From: Bactericera cockerelli
Lineage: Eukaryota; Arthropoda; Insecta; Hemiptera; Triozidae
DNA: 64,000 nt
NCBI GenBank assembly: GCA_024516035.1
Contig: CM044958.1
Location: 24,277,035-24,341,034, forward strand
Reading direction: 5' to 3'
The position numbers and the translations under genes were made by a program. The notes beneath the pieces are model-generated. The model had not been told where the DNA came from. It worked only from the letters and a program-made list of their open reading frames with translations, and ran no database searches. This document shows, one piece after another, positions 21,040 through 32,319 of the stretch. Position 1 is the first letter of the stretch; each line of letters begins with the position of its first letter.

Positions 21040-21355
21040 AAAAATATATGGATATTAGGACGTCCGATCCTCTATCTCATGAACGGCAAGTTGTATAATT
21101 CACTGAAATTTAATGTAATGAAATTCTCTCAATGAGACCTTTAAAACAGTATGTCACAAGACATATCATTTTATTTAAGATTTTAAAGTTGGTCCATGTC
21201 CATTGTCCAGCCTGACTGGGGCCGTGTAGGCAAATTTTATTTTTGGCTGAAAATTAATCCTCTTAAACATAAATGAATACGGGTTTTTGCGTTTTTGATA
21301 TTTTGAGTCGTTTTCGAGAAACCCAGGCCTGGGTGAGACTTTATGTATGCCCTGT
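21040..21355. mobile_element. right arm of a CAGGGTG foldback element
   Basis: Matches the right half of 13274-14121 (ATATATGGATATTAGGACGT, CCTGACTGGGGCCGTGTAGG, GGGTTTTTGCGTTTTTGATA) and ends in a degenerate GCCCTGTA. The left arm is missing. Confidence 0.75.
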
Positions 21356-21422
21356 ATAATATAAATATAAATAAAAAAATAGCCCTCAGGCGAGAGTCGA
21401 TCATCACCTAATGTACTTATTG

Positions 21423-21903
21423 TAGAGATGGGTACGAGTAATTACTTTACTTAAAAAAGTACCGGTTCTTGAGAGTAATTAGTAGGTACTGGTTCTTATT
21501 TATAGAGTAATCAATTACATGAAAAAAATAATTGTATTCTCGAAAGCTTTGTTTTTCTTTAATGCGTAGTGCGTGATTCGTATCATAATGGTACAATCAC
21601 TTACAATGGTACAAGAACCGATTATTATACTCGTATATTGAGTACCGGAACCGGGTACCGATTCTATGAAATACTCAGTAGTCGGTATAACACACCCGAT
21701 CCGCGTACCGTACTGGGTACCGGTTTTATGAAATACTCGGTATTATACACCGGGACCGAGTACCGACGTATCGTACGTAGTAGCCGGGTACCGGTTCTAT
21801 TAAATACTTGGTATTACACACTGAGGCCGGGTACGATACCGGGTACCGGTTCCATGAAATACTCGGTATTACAATTACAATATTACCCAAATACCCATCT
21901 CTA
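21423..21903. mobile_element. hAT-like MITE with internal degenerate repeats
   Basis: The ends are TAGAGATGGGTA and its complement TACCCATCTCTA, close to the terminal repeats common in hAT elements. The interior has 60-70-bp degenerate repeats of GGGTACCGGTTCTATGAAAT followed by ACTCGGTATTACA. A clean 8-bp target duplication was not found, so the boundaries are tentative. Sequence related to its interior occurs at 53380-53510, next to a hAT BED-finger relic. Confidence 0.5.
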
Positions 21904-22009
21904 GAACTGGGTACAGCAGAGAGAGGTACTTAATTGTTTCGATATTATCTGTTGATTAGATTTTCTTTCATCTACCAGAGGAAAATCAATTAAATCAAAA
22001 AGTAGTGAT

Positions 22010-22502
22010 ATCCCCCAAAAAACACTACGTGTAAAAATAGTCGTCAAGTGTTGGAATGACTAAAAAGAACTGATATCAAAAACGTCAATTTTCTATGTTT
22101 GAAGGAATTATTTTAATTCCTTGATAATTCAACCAAAATAATAGCCTCACAACAACAATACACCTTTGAGCAAACTTCGATTTGGTATTTTGAGAATTTA
22201 ACCAAAAAATAGCCACACAACAAAACAATGCTCTTGTAAGAACAATGGTTCTGTAATTATGCAACATTATTCTTACAAGAGCATTGTTTTGTTGTGTGGC
22301 TATTTTTTGGTTAAATTCTCAAAATACCAAATCGAAGTTTGCTCAAAGGTGTATTGTTGTTGTGAGGCTATTATTTTGGTTGAATTATCAAGGAATTAAA
22401 ATAATTCCTTCAAACATAGAAAATTGACGTTTTTGATATCAGTTCTTTTTAGTCATTCCAACACTTGACGACTATTTTTACACGTAGTGTTTTTTGGGGG
22501 AT
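22010..22502. repeat. 493-bp near-perfect palindrome, copy 1
   Basis: The arms run from ATCCCCCAAAAAACACTACG to its complement ending GGGGGAT at 22502, with a spacer of about 27 nt near 22255 (ATGGTTCTGTAATTATGCAA). Arm identity is close to 100%. A related palindrome lies at 54286-54802. Open frames seen on both strands are mirror images of each other and not genes. Confidence 0.93.
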
Positions 22503-23097
22503 TATAACATATACGTCATGCAACAACAAAACGCTGAATATGATTATTGTATGACATCCATTAGTGACATAAATAATAGGAAAACAATATAATATAACGC
22601 ACAAACACTTGAAATAAAACAAGGACGATCACTTATGTAGATACAGGGGTTCATAAACTAAGTCCCATTTAAACACAAGATCATTTTTATGGGTAATATT
22701 ACGAAAGAATTTCGAGTTCCAAAACTCTTTACATAAATACATTAAATCAATTATTGACACTACAATTACATAGATAAATAATACGGAGTGAGTAGAAAGT
22801 TTTTCTAGCAAATTATCACAAGTTTAAAAAAGAGTTTTATCGTCTTGAATAAATAAAAAACACAATACTTCCCATATTAGATATTATTGGAAGTAATAAA
22901 TTTAATAAAAATTGTAAGAAAAGAACCTAAGAACACCACATGGAGAATCATCACAGCGATAAAGGAATACTAACTTGATATTTTCTTGAAATTTTTAAAC
23001 CACAATTCTCTCAAAAAAGTTATTGGGTTCGGCTGAGTTGATAGTAGATTACTAGATTCTGTTTTATGCGCATATTGTATAAAATTTTGGTACACAG
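22503..23097. other. non-coding
   Basis: AT-rich with no supported feature. A minus-strand open frame of 60 codons (22811-22629) has no domain. Confidence 0.4.
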
Positions 23098-23325
23098 TCT
23101 TAATATATAAATGTCAAAGTCACTCACTGACTGATCATCACTGTTTCTCCGAACTGGTAAGTCCTAGGAAGCTGAAATTTGGTAGGTAGCTTTGTCTTAT
23201 AGTCTACATGTGCAACAAGACGAAATTTTTCGAAATTCCCACTACAACACCTGCCATTGGCGAAAAAGGACTTTTTGCTTTCACGGCCATGCCTCGGCCC
23301 GCAAAGCGGGCGACAGCCCGCTAGT
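23098..23325 (+). mobile_element. short Helitron-like non-autonomous element
   Basis: Starts TCTTAATATATAAATGTCAA and ends with a GCCCGC-AAA-GCGGGC hairpin shortly before CTAG followed by T, as in Helitron 3' ends. The 5' flank is G rather than the expected A, so the 5' boundary is uncertain. No coding capacity. Confidence 0.5.
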
Positions 23326-25500
23326 AGTTATATATTCCACACGGGTGGTACGCCTCTTCTGAATTGGAAACTTCCAGCAGGAAAACACGTAGTAAATGCA
23401 GGAGCTTTATGGTAAACAAAAGACGTTGGTGAGACAATAGCTTTCATAATAACAGACACAACACTGGCAGACGGATACATTTATCACTCACGTCCCATTC
23501 AGGAATAAGCTTTCTTGTGTGAGAGACATAGATAATTTCAAGGCAAACATAATACTTCGGGGTGCCTATAATATGCACAAAGTTATATGCCAAAGTTAGG
23601 ATGGACACAAAAGCAATAAGTAAATCCTCGAGCATAATATAATTCTGTCAATTTTGATTGCAGGTCGAGGTTCAGTTCAGCATGTATTCAAGTGTTCAAA
23701 TATCTATTGAATACACAGTTGATAATCATTCAAATTTAGGATAGTAAATAATAAATACCTACTATATTTCTCAGTAGGTATGACCAGAAAATAACTATAA
23801 ATTACATTATCTGCATAGGTACATTCATTCATGAAAGGCAGTTGGCACCAATATTGGGAAAGAACTGAAGTTATAAGACTGAAAAAACTACTTGTAGATA
23901 TTAAATATATTTTCGTTTTGTTCAGAAAGCTATTTTAGCCTTGCTTACCCATGGACCTCCCATCTACGCAAGGCCATTGTCACAGCAGGTAATCAATGCC
24001 ATTACACAAGAAATAAAACTCTTTATAAATTTCCTCATTATTCTTATCAGATGTTGTCGTGATCCTTAAAATTGGGGAGGGGGGGGGGGACTGTTGGGCG
24101 CCATTTTGATATGGTATAGCGTGCTTTGACTCAAGAAAGACTTCGATCATTAGACATACAAAAAAAATAGTAGGTACTTCCGATATCTATTCATACACTT
24201 GAAAGTCATATTGCGTAGGGTTTAAGAAGGCATCACACTGTTGCTATGTAGAAAGCGAGAACGCTCTCTAGTACCAGCTCAAAGTCAATTCTCAACTCGA
24301 GAAGGAATTATTATTACCACTTTTGATCACACACTTTGAATTTCATAAGTGAACTTTTTGTCTACTATACAACTTTTGTAAATAAAAAAAATCAAGAAAA
24401 TATTCAGCAATAGTAATATTATAGGTTTTCTTTTTTTTACTTAATAAATTTGTTTCATATAATATCCACATTTTTTTTAAGAACTTGAGTTTTTCAGGGA
24501 CCAACTTTATTATCAAGTACACTATGTATTGTGTCGTGATTCCAATTTTTTAAGAGAAAAAAATCTCGTAATTTATCTGTGAAAAGGAGGACGGGTTATC
24601 ATAAGTGTGTACCCCAGCCACTGTACAGACACAGGGAGTGGGTTAAGTCAGAAGCTCTGAGAAAAAGTCTCCTCGATTCAAAAACTGTTATCTCCATCAT
24701 GAAATCAACATTTTTAGTATTATGGAATACAAGTAAGAATAGATAGAGGGGGAGAACTGAGGTGAATAGGGCAATTAGAATTTTAAATAAAATTTATTTA
24801 AAAAAATCATCAAAACTTACAAAAAGAGACCATTAAATACTCGAATATCTATTATATTATTAATGTTTAAATCATAAGTGCGTCATGTAAATCATAAAAG
24901 TGTGCCGTATTCGGGACTCGAATGATTATCTATAACTCTGGAGTGTCTCCAGATGAAGCCTGGTTCAGAAATATGAATATAATAATAATAATATTCTTAA
25001 ACAGCTGATGAATTTGCGTATTGCTCATTTTATTGATACTAGAACTATTCTATCCTCCTGTGACCTGAGTGTTTTTTTTCTTTTTACTGGATATAGACCG
25101 AACGTTTTAATTGTAGAACATTGAGTTTTACTTCATACAGACCGAGCGTTCTACTCTTAGATCATTATTTTGAACATGTTCAGTAAAAAAATTAAAGACA
25201 CTCAGGTTTATCTTGAGGAGATTTCAATGTTCTACCGGTAGAACTTCTGTTCTCAGGAGGCTATACTTCTTTTGATAATGCATTAATGCATAACGTATGT
25301 CTATGAAAGTAATAAATATAATGTCTTTGAAAGTAATAAATGAAATGAATGAAAATAATAATGCTAGGAATCAATGTACATTGGATTGCAGTAACTGAAA
25401 TCCACCACATACTGAAAAGTACATTGGATTGCAGTAACTATTCAATATTAAATCAAGGATATGTAGGAATATTAAAATAAAATATAAAAAGTTATTGGAA
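23326..25500. other. non-coding, no supported gene
   Basis: Holds G runs near 24075-24090, a local direct repeat GTACATTGGATTGCAGTAAC (25376-25395 and 25421-25440) and short AT repeats. An exon-like 66-nt block at 23931-23991 is discussed among the rejected observations. Confidence 0.4.
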
Positions 25501-25526
25501 AAAAAAAAAAAAAAAAAATGAGTGAC

Positions 25527-25685
25527 TTACGGTTCTCCCCGGCCACAAGATCACTAGCCCCACACGTGCCCGCCGGGGGGGCCATTGCTCCCCCCGCCAC
25601 AGATTTACTCAGCACTGAGTGGCACTCGCTACAGTTGAGATTACAAAATCGCGTCGTACGCCGCGGACTCATCAAAGGGAGCGCC
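25527..25685 (-). CDS. candidate CpG-rich first coding exon, unknown gene
   Basis: Read on the minus strand, a GC- and CpG-rich block in otherwise AT-rich DNA has an ATG in a fair context (GAGGCATGG). It encodes MALPLMSPRRTTRF, then CNLNCSECHS, and ends GGGGAGAACC followed by GTAAGT, a strong donor (about 25527). A CxxxCxxC pattern is visible, but I recognise no family. Upstream on the same strand are G-rich runs and a long GA tract (25827-25908 as CT on the plus strand), as at some insect GAGA-type promoters. No downstream exon was identified. It could also be the end of an unknown repeat, since a polyA-type run abuts it at 25500-25518. Confidence 0.35.
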
Positions 25686-25805
25686 ATGCCTCTGGCACGC
25701 TAGAGTCAGCTCTGATGATGCTGCTCGCTCAGCAACACAAACCTAGGAGAATATTTCATCCCTGCCCCCCCCTCCTCCCCCCCCCCGGGGGAGAGATATT
25801 TCCCC

Positions 25806-25841
25806 TCACCCTTACACTCAATATCTCTCTCTCTCTTTCTT

Positions 25842-25909
<68 letters not shown>

Positions 25910-25912
25910 CCC
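25806..25912. repeat. CT/GA microsatellite
   Basis: An almost uninterrupted (CT)n tract, preceded by TTTCTTTC variants and by C/G homopolymers at 25765-25792. It lies upstream (minus strand) of the candidate CpG-rich exon. Confidence 0.9.
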
Positions 25913-27263
25913 TTTTTATCTCCTGAGTTAAAAAAGCTTGATGGTTCTATTGTAGATCGTGTGTTTTTTTTATCAACTGGTCATTCGATTCTAACAAAAA
26001 AGGCATTTATGTAATTTTGTATTAAATTAGGAGTTTGTTTCTCTTATACACAGGCTCTCTCTGTCTCTCGCTCTCTCTTTTTGTCGATCTTTTCTTCTTC
26101 TTCTTTTCATTCTGATACAAGTAAACTCGAGGAAAATCTTATAAAATTTAAATAAATGTATAGTACCTATATTATTGGATAAACGTTCAACATAATTATT
26201 ACCTATATTTTTATTATATTATATTACTTTTAATTTTCCTCTTTCATTCACGGGAAGGCTCCATGGTTATTTACGATTTTTTGGAAACCAAATGCAAAAT
26301 AAATTATTGCTATAAAATATAACGAAGATTTTATTTCATGTTGTGAAAATGAAAATATTCTTTTCTTGGTATTATACTTAGAGAGTAAAAAAACTTCGAG
26401 AAAGGATGAAACAGAAACTTGAGCTGTCTAGAAAGCCCACAGGAGAATCTTTTTTTTCAAATTCAATTATCTTGAGAAAACGAGATCTGTGCAATTTTTC
26501 AAAACTAGACGCAGCCTGACACGAGGCACGTCATCTTGAGTTACTGCTGATTGGTTTAACATTTCTTCATTCTATTTAAAATACATTCGGGTTTGAAATA
26601 ATAAATAACTTCCTGCTGATCTGTTTACATCATACTGAATACGATTAAGTTTATATTGACTTTTACAATTATATAGGTATTTATATTCTACAATTATATC
26701 TGACACACACACATACAAAAATACACACACACACAAAATAATCATACAGTAAAACCAGAAATGTGTGTGTTCATTACCTAACTACACAACGAAAAGATCA
26801 TTGAGTGAATTAGTCACATCCATCAATTTAAAGTTGCACATTGCATAACGACATAGTAAAACGGCGCTCTTAGAAATTGGGACAATGTTTAACCTCCTCT
26901 CAGGCAATTTATAATTTTTTCTATTGGACAGTAAATAGGATAATTGCATTAAGATAATAATTGGCATTGCATCTTGAATTCATTAGTGTTCAATAGCGAA
27001 CTTTAAAATTTGCGATTATTTTGTTGTTGCTAATTTACACTCATTTTTGAGTGTTTTTTTTTTTGCTTTGCTGTTTTTTGATTGCTGTAAACTTTTATTT
27101 AATACCTTTTATGATTGGTACTTTATAACCATAAAATTGCCCTTTGGAGAACAAATGTAACATTTTAATAGAATAATGTTATATGGGAATATTATCTGGA
27201 ACAGAAGTTTACTTATTTATCAGCCGGAACGGGAGAAACGGCGAGGGAGTCTCTCAGTATTTA
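25913..27263. other. non-coding
   Basis: AT-rich with a short CA-rich tract (26703-26735). No supported gene. Confidence 0.4.
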
Positions 27264-27620
27264 CAGGGTGGTCCCGAAATATATGGACAACGGCCTACAG
27301 ATGATATTATAATTATTGGGCTTCTTCCAACGAAAAGCATGCCCTGAGTAGATCTTCTGTGGTACCAAGATAATCGCGTTTTTTGTTGTTTTTATTTAAT
27401 ATCAGAGATATCAGTTTTAGTGCAATATTTTTGAAAAAGAATAAAAGATACGCTTTTATTTCTTGCATGTTGCAATATTAAGATTTGTGCAGATTACATA
27501 AAATATATCAAATATATGTAAGTAAAAATAAATCGACCTGTAGGTATGATAATGTTTTTAGTTGGAAATGTTCCAACATAATTTACTAGGTGGTTGGAAT
27601 TAGGTTTTGGGACCACCCTG
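27264..27620. mobile_element. CAGGGTGGTCCC MITE
   Basis: The ends CAGGGTGGTCCCGAAA and TTTTGGGACCACCCTG are inverted and flanked by TA on both sides. Length 357 bp with no coding capacity. The terminal CAGGGTG is shared with the other foldback elements of the window, but the interior differs. Confidence 0.82.
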
Positions 27621-28149
27621 TATAAACAAGGTGAAGCGTTTGTGTAATAATTTTTAACAAGTGTGTTTTCAGGTCGCAAAATGGCCGGGCAAAATGATAA
27701 AACAATACCTATTGTTTCTACAAGCCCAGGAAAAGCATCCAAGGAAGAAAATGTCCTTGAAACGCATAAAAAGGAATTGTATTATTTTAAATTTTATCCA
27801 AGCTCCAGGAGTAAATTTTAATGAAATTTATATTTCCTCAGGAAATTTCCAACATTTTAAAAATAATAAAATGGAACGTTGGTGTAAATTTTTTATGGTT
27901 GTTATTTTTGCTTGCCTTTTCACTCTTCTGGATACTAAAGTAATAATTTGATTTGTAAATGAAAAAAATGCAAACCTGGAATGAGAACAAGGGCTGAGTT
28001 ACAAAATAGGATTGCAACAAAGATAAGCCAGTAAGTCGGCGTTTAAGCCAATCACAGCGCACTACAGTCAGACTTGGGGACGGTCTGGCTTATATTTGTT
28101 GTAATCTTCTATAATGCGGCCCTTTGGTGATCTTGATATTAGTATATTT

Positions 28150-28505
28150 AGCTTACATTTCCACATGTCAGCTGACTCATTTTCACTAAGCCACCCTCTA
28201 GTAGATGTCAGCTGACTGATTTCCACTAGGCCTGCCTATAATAGATGTCAGCTGACTCATTTCCACTAGACCACCCTATAATAGATGTCAGCTGACTCAT
28301 TTCCACTAGACCACACTATAATAGATGTCAGCTCACTCATTGTGCCGCCCTATAATAGATGTCAGCTGATTCATTTCCACTAGAGTCACTAGACCACCCT
28401 ACAATAGATGTCAGCTGACTCACTTCCACTGTGCCGCCCTATAATAGATGTCGGCTGACTCACTTCCACTGTGCCGCCCTATAATAGATGTCAGCTGACT
28501 CGTGC
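28150..28505. repeat. ~40-bp minisatellite
   Basis: About nine units built on TAGATGTCAGCTGACTCATT followed by TCCACTAGACCACCCTATAA, with deletions and small expansions between units. Confidence 0.88.
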
Positions 28506-29485
28506 AGATAGAAAGGCCTGGGGATACTGAATGTATTCACGGAACTTTATTACAAACTTTCATTATTCTTTGTTTTCAAAAGAAATTAAATATCTGTATT
28601 GTTTCTTTCGTTCGAAAGAGAGAAAAAAAAAAAAAAACATTAATAAGAGGCAGCATTTCAATGTCAGCGCTTTGTGGGGCAAATGAAGTTTTTCTTCGGA
28701 AAAAAATATCAAGCATATCAATTTGTGATATTTATGTTAATTTAAAATTTTGATTTTGGATATTATTTAAAACGTGCTCCAGTTCCAATCATAATGCAAT
28801 AAATCAATTTCAGGAAACATTATACATTCAAAACTGTGCAAGAAAAAGTATGGTTGATACACTACACATCATCGCAGTCCTGTGGTAAATCTGCCCGAGC
28901 ATTGAACACATGATCATATTAGTAGGCATATATTATACTGTGCCTGGAGAATATTATGTTTGATCTCAATCTTCGTTTCTAACGTAGAATAAGATCCGTG
29001 ATACACACATGTATCGGTGATTCAAGTCCCAAGTAGTACAAATTTGTTGATCATGGTTCAAGGAAGCAAAGAAATGGTTCGATGAAACTGACAAGTATAA
29101 TATGATGGCTCAAAGTGGAGATGGGAAAATTCCTGTTTTTTAACAAACAAAAAAAATACTCGCCGTGACCAGCGACTAGTGGCGTAATAATAGGCAAAAA
29201 TAAGATATTGGAATATTGGGAATTTCACGATTCGGCCCAAATTACCTGAGGAGACCTTTTCCATAGCATCATTCGTCCCAAAACACACTATCAAGTTTTG
29301 ATCCCACACAAAAAGTCCCACTTTCATTCTAACAAAAAGTCCCACTTTCATTCCACCAAAAAATCCCTATAAAATAGTATGGAAACGTTGCCCTGAAAGA
29401 ACTGAGAACAATGGCGATGTTCACGATGTTATTGTTTTGAACTAGTAACAGTCATCTTTGTTATCAGTGTTTATTTGAGTGTTTG
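28506..29485. other. non-coding with a repeat relic
   Basis: No supported gene. Positions 29162-29215 resemble the arm of the 45.6-47.3 kb palindrome (GACCAGCGACTAGTGGCG). A short tandem AAAGTCCCACTTTCATTC occurs twice at 29310-29352. Confidence 0.4.
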
Positions 29486-29489
29486 ACAG

Positions 29490-29945
29490 TAGGGTTAGGT
29501 AATATACATAGAAGGCCATGCCTCAAGAATATAGTAGGGTTAGGTAAAATACATAGAAGGCCATGCCTCAAGAATATAGTATTGTTAGGTAAAATACATA
29601 GAAGGCCATGCCTCAAGAATATAGTAGGGTTAGGTAAAATACATAGAAGGCCATGCCTCAAGAATATAGTAGGGTTAGGGATAATACATAGAAGGCAATG
29701 CCTTAGGTTTATAGTAGGGTTAGGTAAAATACATAGAAGGCCATGCCTCAAGAATATAGTAGGGTTAGGGTTAATACATAATATAAGGCAATGCCTCAGG
29801 TTTATAGTAGGGTTAGGTAAAATGCATAGAAGGCCATGCCTTAAGAATATAGTTGGGTTAGGTAAAATACATAGAAGGCCATGCCTCAAGAATATAGTAG
29901 GGTTAGGTAAAATACATAGTAGGCCATGCCTAATACATAGAAGGT
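29490..29945. repeat. 45-bp minisatellite
   Basis: About ten units of AGGGTTAGGTAAAATACATA followed by GAAGGCCATGCCTCAAGAAT and ATAGT. A variant with CCTTAGGTTT or CCTCAGGTTT occurs in three units. Both strands stay open for about 150 codons because 45 is a multiple of three; I do not regard either frame as a gene. AGGGTTAGG resembles a telomeric repeat by chance only, within a longer unit. Confidence 0.92.
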
Positions 29946-31184
29946 AATTCCGTAATTTAATGTTGAATAATAAAAAATCCCTCAATATGTACGGTACTTA
30001 GAATGTTGGACTGGGCCGAATCGTTCGGTGACCTTTTTTACCTGAAATCGAAAACCTTTTTCATAAACCTTTTTGGGCCGAATCGTAATGCGCCCGGAAT
30101 ATTAAAGATACGGCAAAGCGTCTAAGTCCAATAGTTCTGCGCTACTCACTAAATAACCCATAAAGAAACACATTTATTGTTATTTTATTTATAAAAAATT
30201 AAGAAATGTGACATCACACTTGTGATGAACACACATAAGCTAGAGTGACTTACCATTGTATTAGTGGCATGTATTAATGACTTACCATTGTATTAGTGAC
30301 ATGAGGTAGGACACAGCAAATATAAGCAAACTTACCTGAAATCAGAAAAGTGAGAAAAAAAATGAAGTGGGTTAAAATGTGAAAAATAGGAGACAGTGCT
30401 CAAAAAAGACGTATAACACTGGTGTTGTTCCATAAATCTAGATCAGCATTATCATCTCTACCCTGGCAAGGACATTCACCTATGAGACCTATATTTCAAA
30501 TGGCCGTGAAAATGATCAGCAGCATATCAGGTTGCTCACAACTCACAAGGTATGGAGCACAAGTTTTTTTTTTTTCTTTTTAAGAAAGGAGAAAAATGTC
30601 GGTAAACTACGAAGACTGCTTGTCGAAGGATAATGGATGAAGACGGTTTCCTTTTCAAAAGTACAGGGTTTGCTTGAAGAAAATATTGTGACCTCTTGTG
30701 TAAAGAGTAATGAGTCCTTTATTGATTCAAAAAGAACCAGGTATACTCTATTGAATCTGGTAATATGAATAAATAACTTTCCTTTCATAACCCAAACACC
30801 AATTTCAATGCATTAATTTAAAGTAAGGAACTTTCATATTATTAACGTGTTATTGTCCATCCAATGAAGAGTTCTATCCATCTATCTTACATTATAAAAT
30901 TTATCAAGAGATAAAATTAGATAGGTATTGTATACGTGTAAAAGTATAACTATTAATATACATTTTTATCAATGCGAAAGCAAGAGATGGATGGATGGAG
31001 AAAGAAGAAAGATAGAGATATTTTTACTATCAGTCATTTCTGTTAAATTACATAGATATGCTATGTATACTATAACTAGCTATTATGCACTAAACCCAGG
31101 AACTTTTGTCACCCTGAAATTTCGAAGATGACACTGCAGTAACATCATCAATCATAATAATCAGACATTTACGAACACATAATG
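29946..31184. other. non-coding
   Basis: No exon was recognised. A duplicated ATGACTTACCATTGTATTAG-type string lies at 30246-30303. Confidence 0.4.
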
Positions 31185-31275
31185 CTGTATACCATGTATA
31201 CCATGTTATAATATATGACAACATAATTATATAATAATGTATATGTTGTCACATATTAAAACATGGTATACACAA
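31185..31275. repeat. small imperfect hairpin
   Basis: ACCATGTTATAATATATGAC and the complementary GTCACATATTAAAACATGGT surround a short AT spacer. Probably a small MITE relic. Confidence 0.55.
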
Positions 31276-31499
31276 ATCAATATATTCTTTTCTCATGTAA
31301 CGTGAGTTTTATTTAGATTTAAATTTCAATCAATTTCAAATAAGAACTTTTGATGAAATCAGAATAATGTCTCAATATATTTAAACCAGAATGATCATAA
31401 CCTAATTAAGATTCATTTGTATGTTTGTATACCTGAAAATATCAATACTCAATTCGTTTAGGATACATAAAACTATGTTATTAACTTATTATTAAGAAT

Positions 31500-32300
31500 A
31501 ATATGCATATACATACAAAATTTCATCAAAATCGAGTCTACCGTTCACGAGATATAAGCATATTAGTAAAAAGTTAGAGATCAGGCGCATGGTCTCTATC
31601 CCCAAGAACCGCTAGTGTGAAGTTGATGAATTTGAAATGGGACCATCTACAATATGTCTGCTATATGTGTACAATTTCGTTGAAATCCGTTCACTAGTTT
31701 CTGAGACTTGCGCGTTACAAGGAATGAATTTAACAGACCGACACAAAGCCTAAGTTGAAATATGAAAAAATGCACTGGCAATTATGAACACAATTCTTCA
31801 TCATGATTGGTTCACATTGTATACACGTGGCAATTTTGAGATTTTGTATTGAATCAATTGAATCTCCGGGACCGCTTAACCGATTTTCTTTAAATTTGTT
31901 TGATATGGTAGAATACTGTTTTTCCTTCATTCTAGATTCTACAAATAATTTTGTACCGGCAAGTCGTGGACCTTATTTTTTTACTTTTTTGTCCAAAATT
32001 TTGGATTTTCTAAAATATCAGACCTAATTCAAAATTTATTAAAAAATAAATATAAATGCTCTATGTAAAACGCTAATACGCATAATATATCCATACAAAA
32101 TTTACGAATCTTGCGAAGGCGCATGGTCTCTATCACCAAGAACCGCTGGTACGAAGTTGATGAATTTAAAATGGGAACAGCTATAGAATGTCTCCTATAT
32201 GTTTACAAAATTTCGTCGAAATCCGTTCAGTAGTTTCTGAGATTTGCGCGAAATAAGGAACCGACAGACAGACACAAAACCAAAGTTGCTCAGGAGGTTA
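31500..32300. repeat. direct pair of ~230-bp repeats
   Basis: 31500-31745 and 32085-32290 align, sharing GGCGCATGGTCTCTATC, CAAGAACCGCT, GAAGTTGATGAATTT and ATCCGTTCA followed by GTTTCTGAGA. Non-coding, family unknown. Confidence 0.65.
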
Positions 32301-32319
32301 TGAAACGTCCAGAAATATA

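Larger units (their letters stand above)
19797..22502 (+). repeat. composite repeat, copy 1 (collinear with 50160-54802)
   Basis: The order of homologous blocks is: TATCAAGCTCGCCGGTAGGC start (19803); the GAGGTTCCTACG/TATGACCGTTTAATTTCG block; the AGTTCCACAAAATA block (20577); a minus-oriented SINE tail (20796-20930); CAGGGTG-foldback sequence (21040-21355); CTAGAACTGGGTACAGCAG (21901); and a palindrome ending at 22502. The same blocks occur in the same order and orientation at 50160-54802. Copy-specific insertions interrupt both copies. No open frame spans it. It is either a segmental duplication or two copies of one large unclassified element. Confidence 0.75.

Noticed and set aside
22085..22267. 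Small frame resembling those at 54320-54532 and 54554-54766
   Set aside because: Mirror-image frames of the palindromes; they follow from the inverted repeat and have no domain.
23931..23991. Exon-like plus-strand block between TTTTGTTCAG and GTAATC
   Set aside because: Sixty-odd bases with plausible splice signals, but no recognisable protein, no neighbouring exon and two usable frames. Too weak to list as a gene.
25640..25690. Possible hammerhead ribozyme core (TGATGAGTCCGCGG on the minus strand)
   Set aside because: The string resembles CUGAUGAGUCC, but the required GAAA core half and stems are absent nearby.
29490..29945. Telomere-like AGGGTTAGG repeats
   Set aside because: The motif occurs once per 45-bp unit, not as a head-to-tail hexamer, and insects generally use TTAGG; chance resemblance.
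29464..29985. Open frames of about 155-173 codons on both strands
   Set aside because: Produced by a 45-bp minisatellite whose unit is a multiple of three; both strands are open for the same reason.
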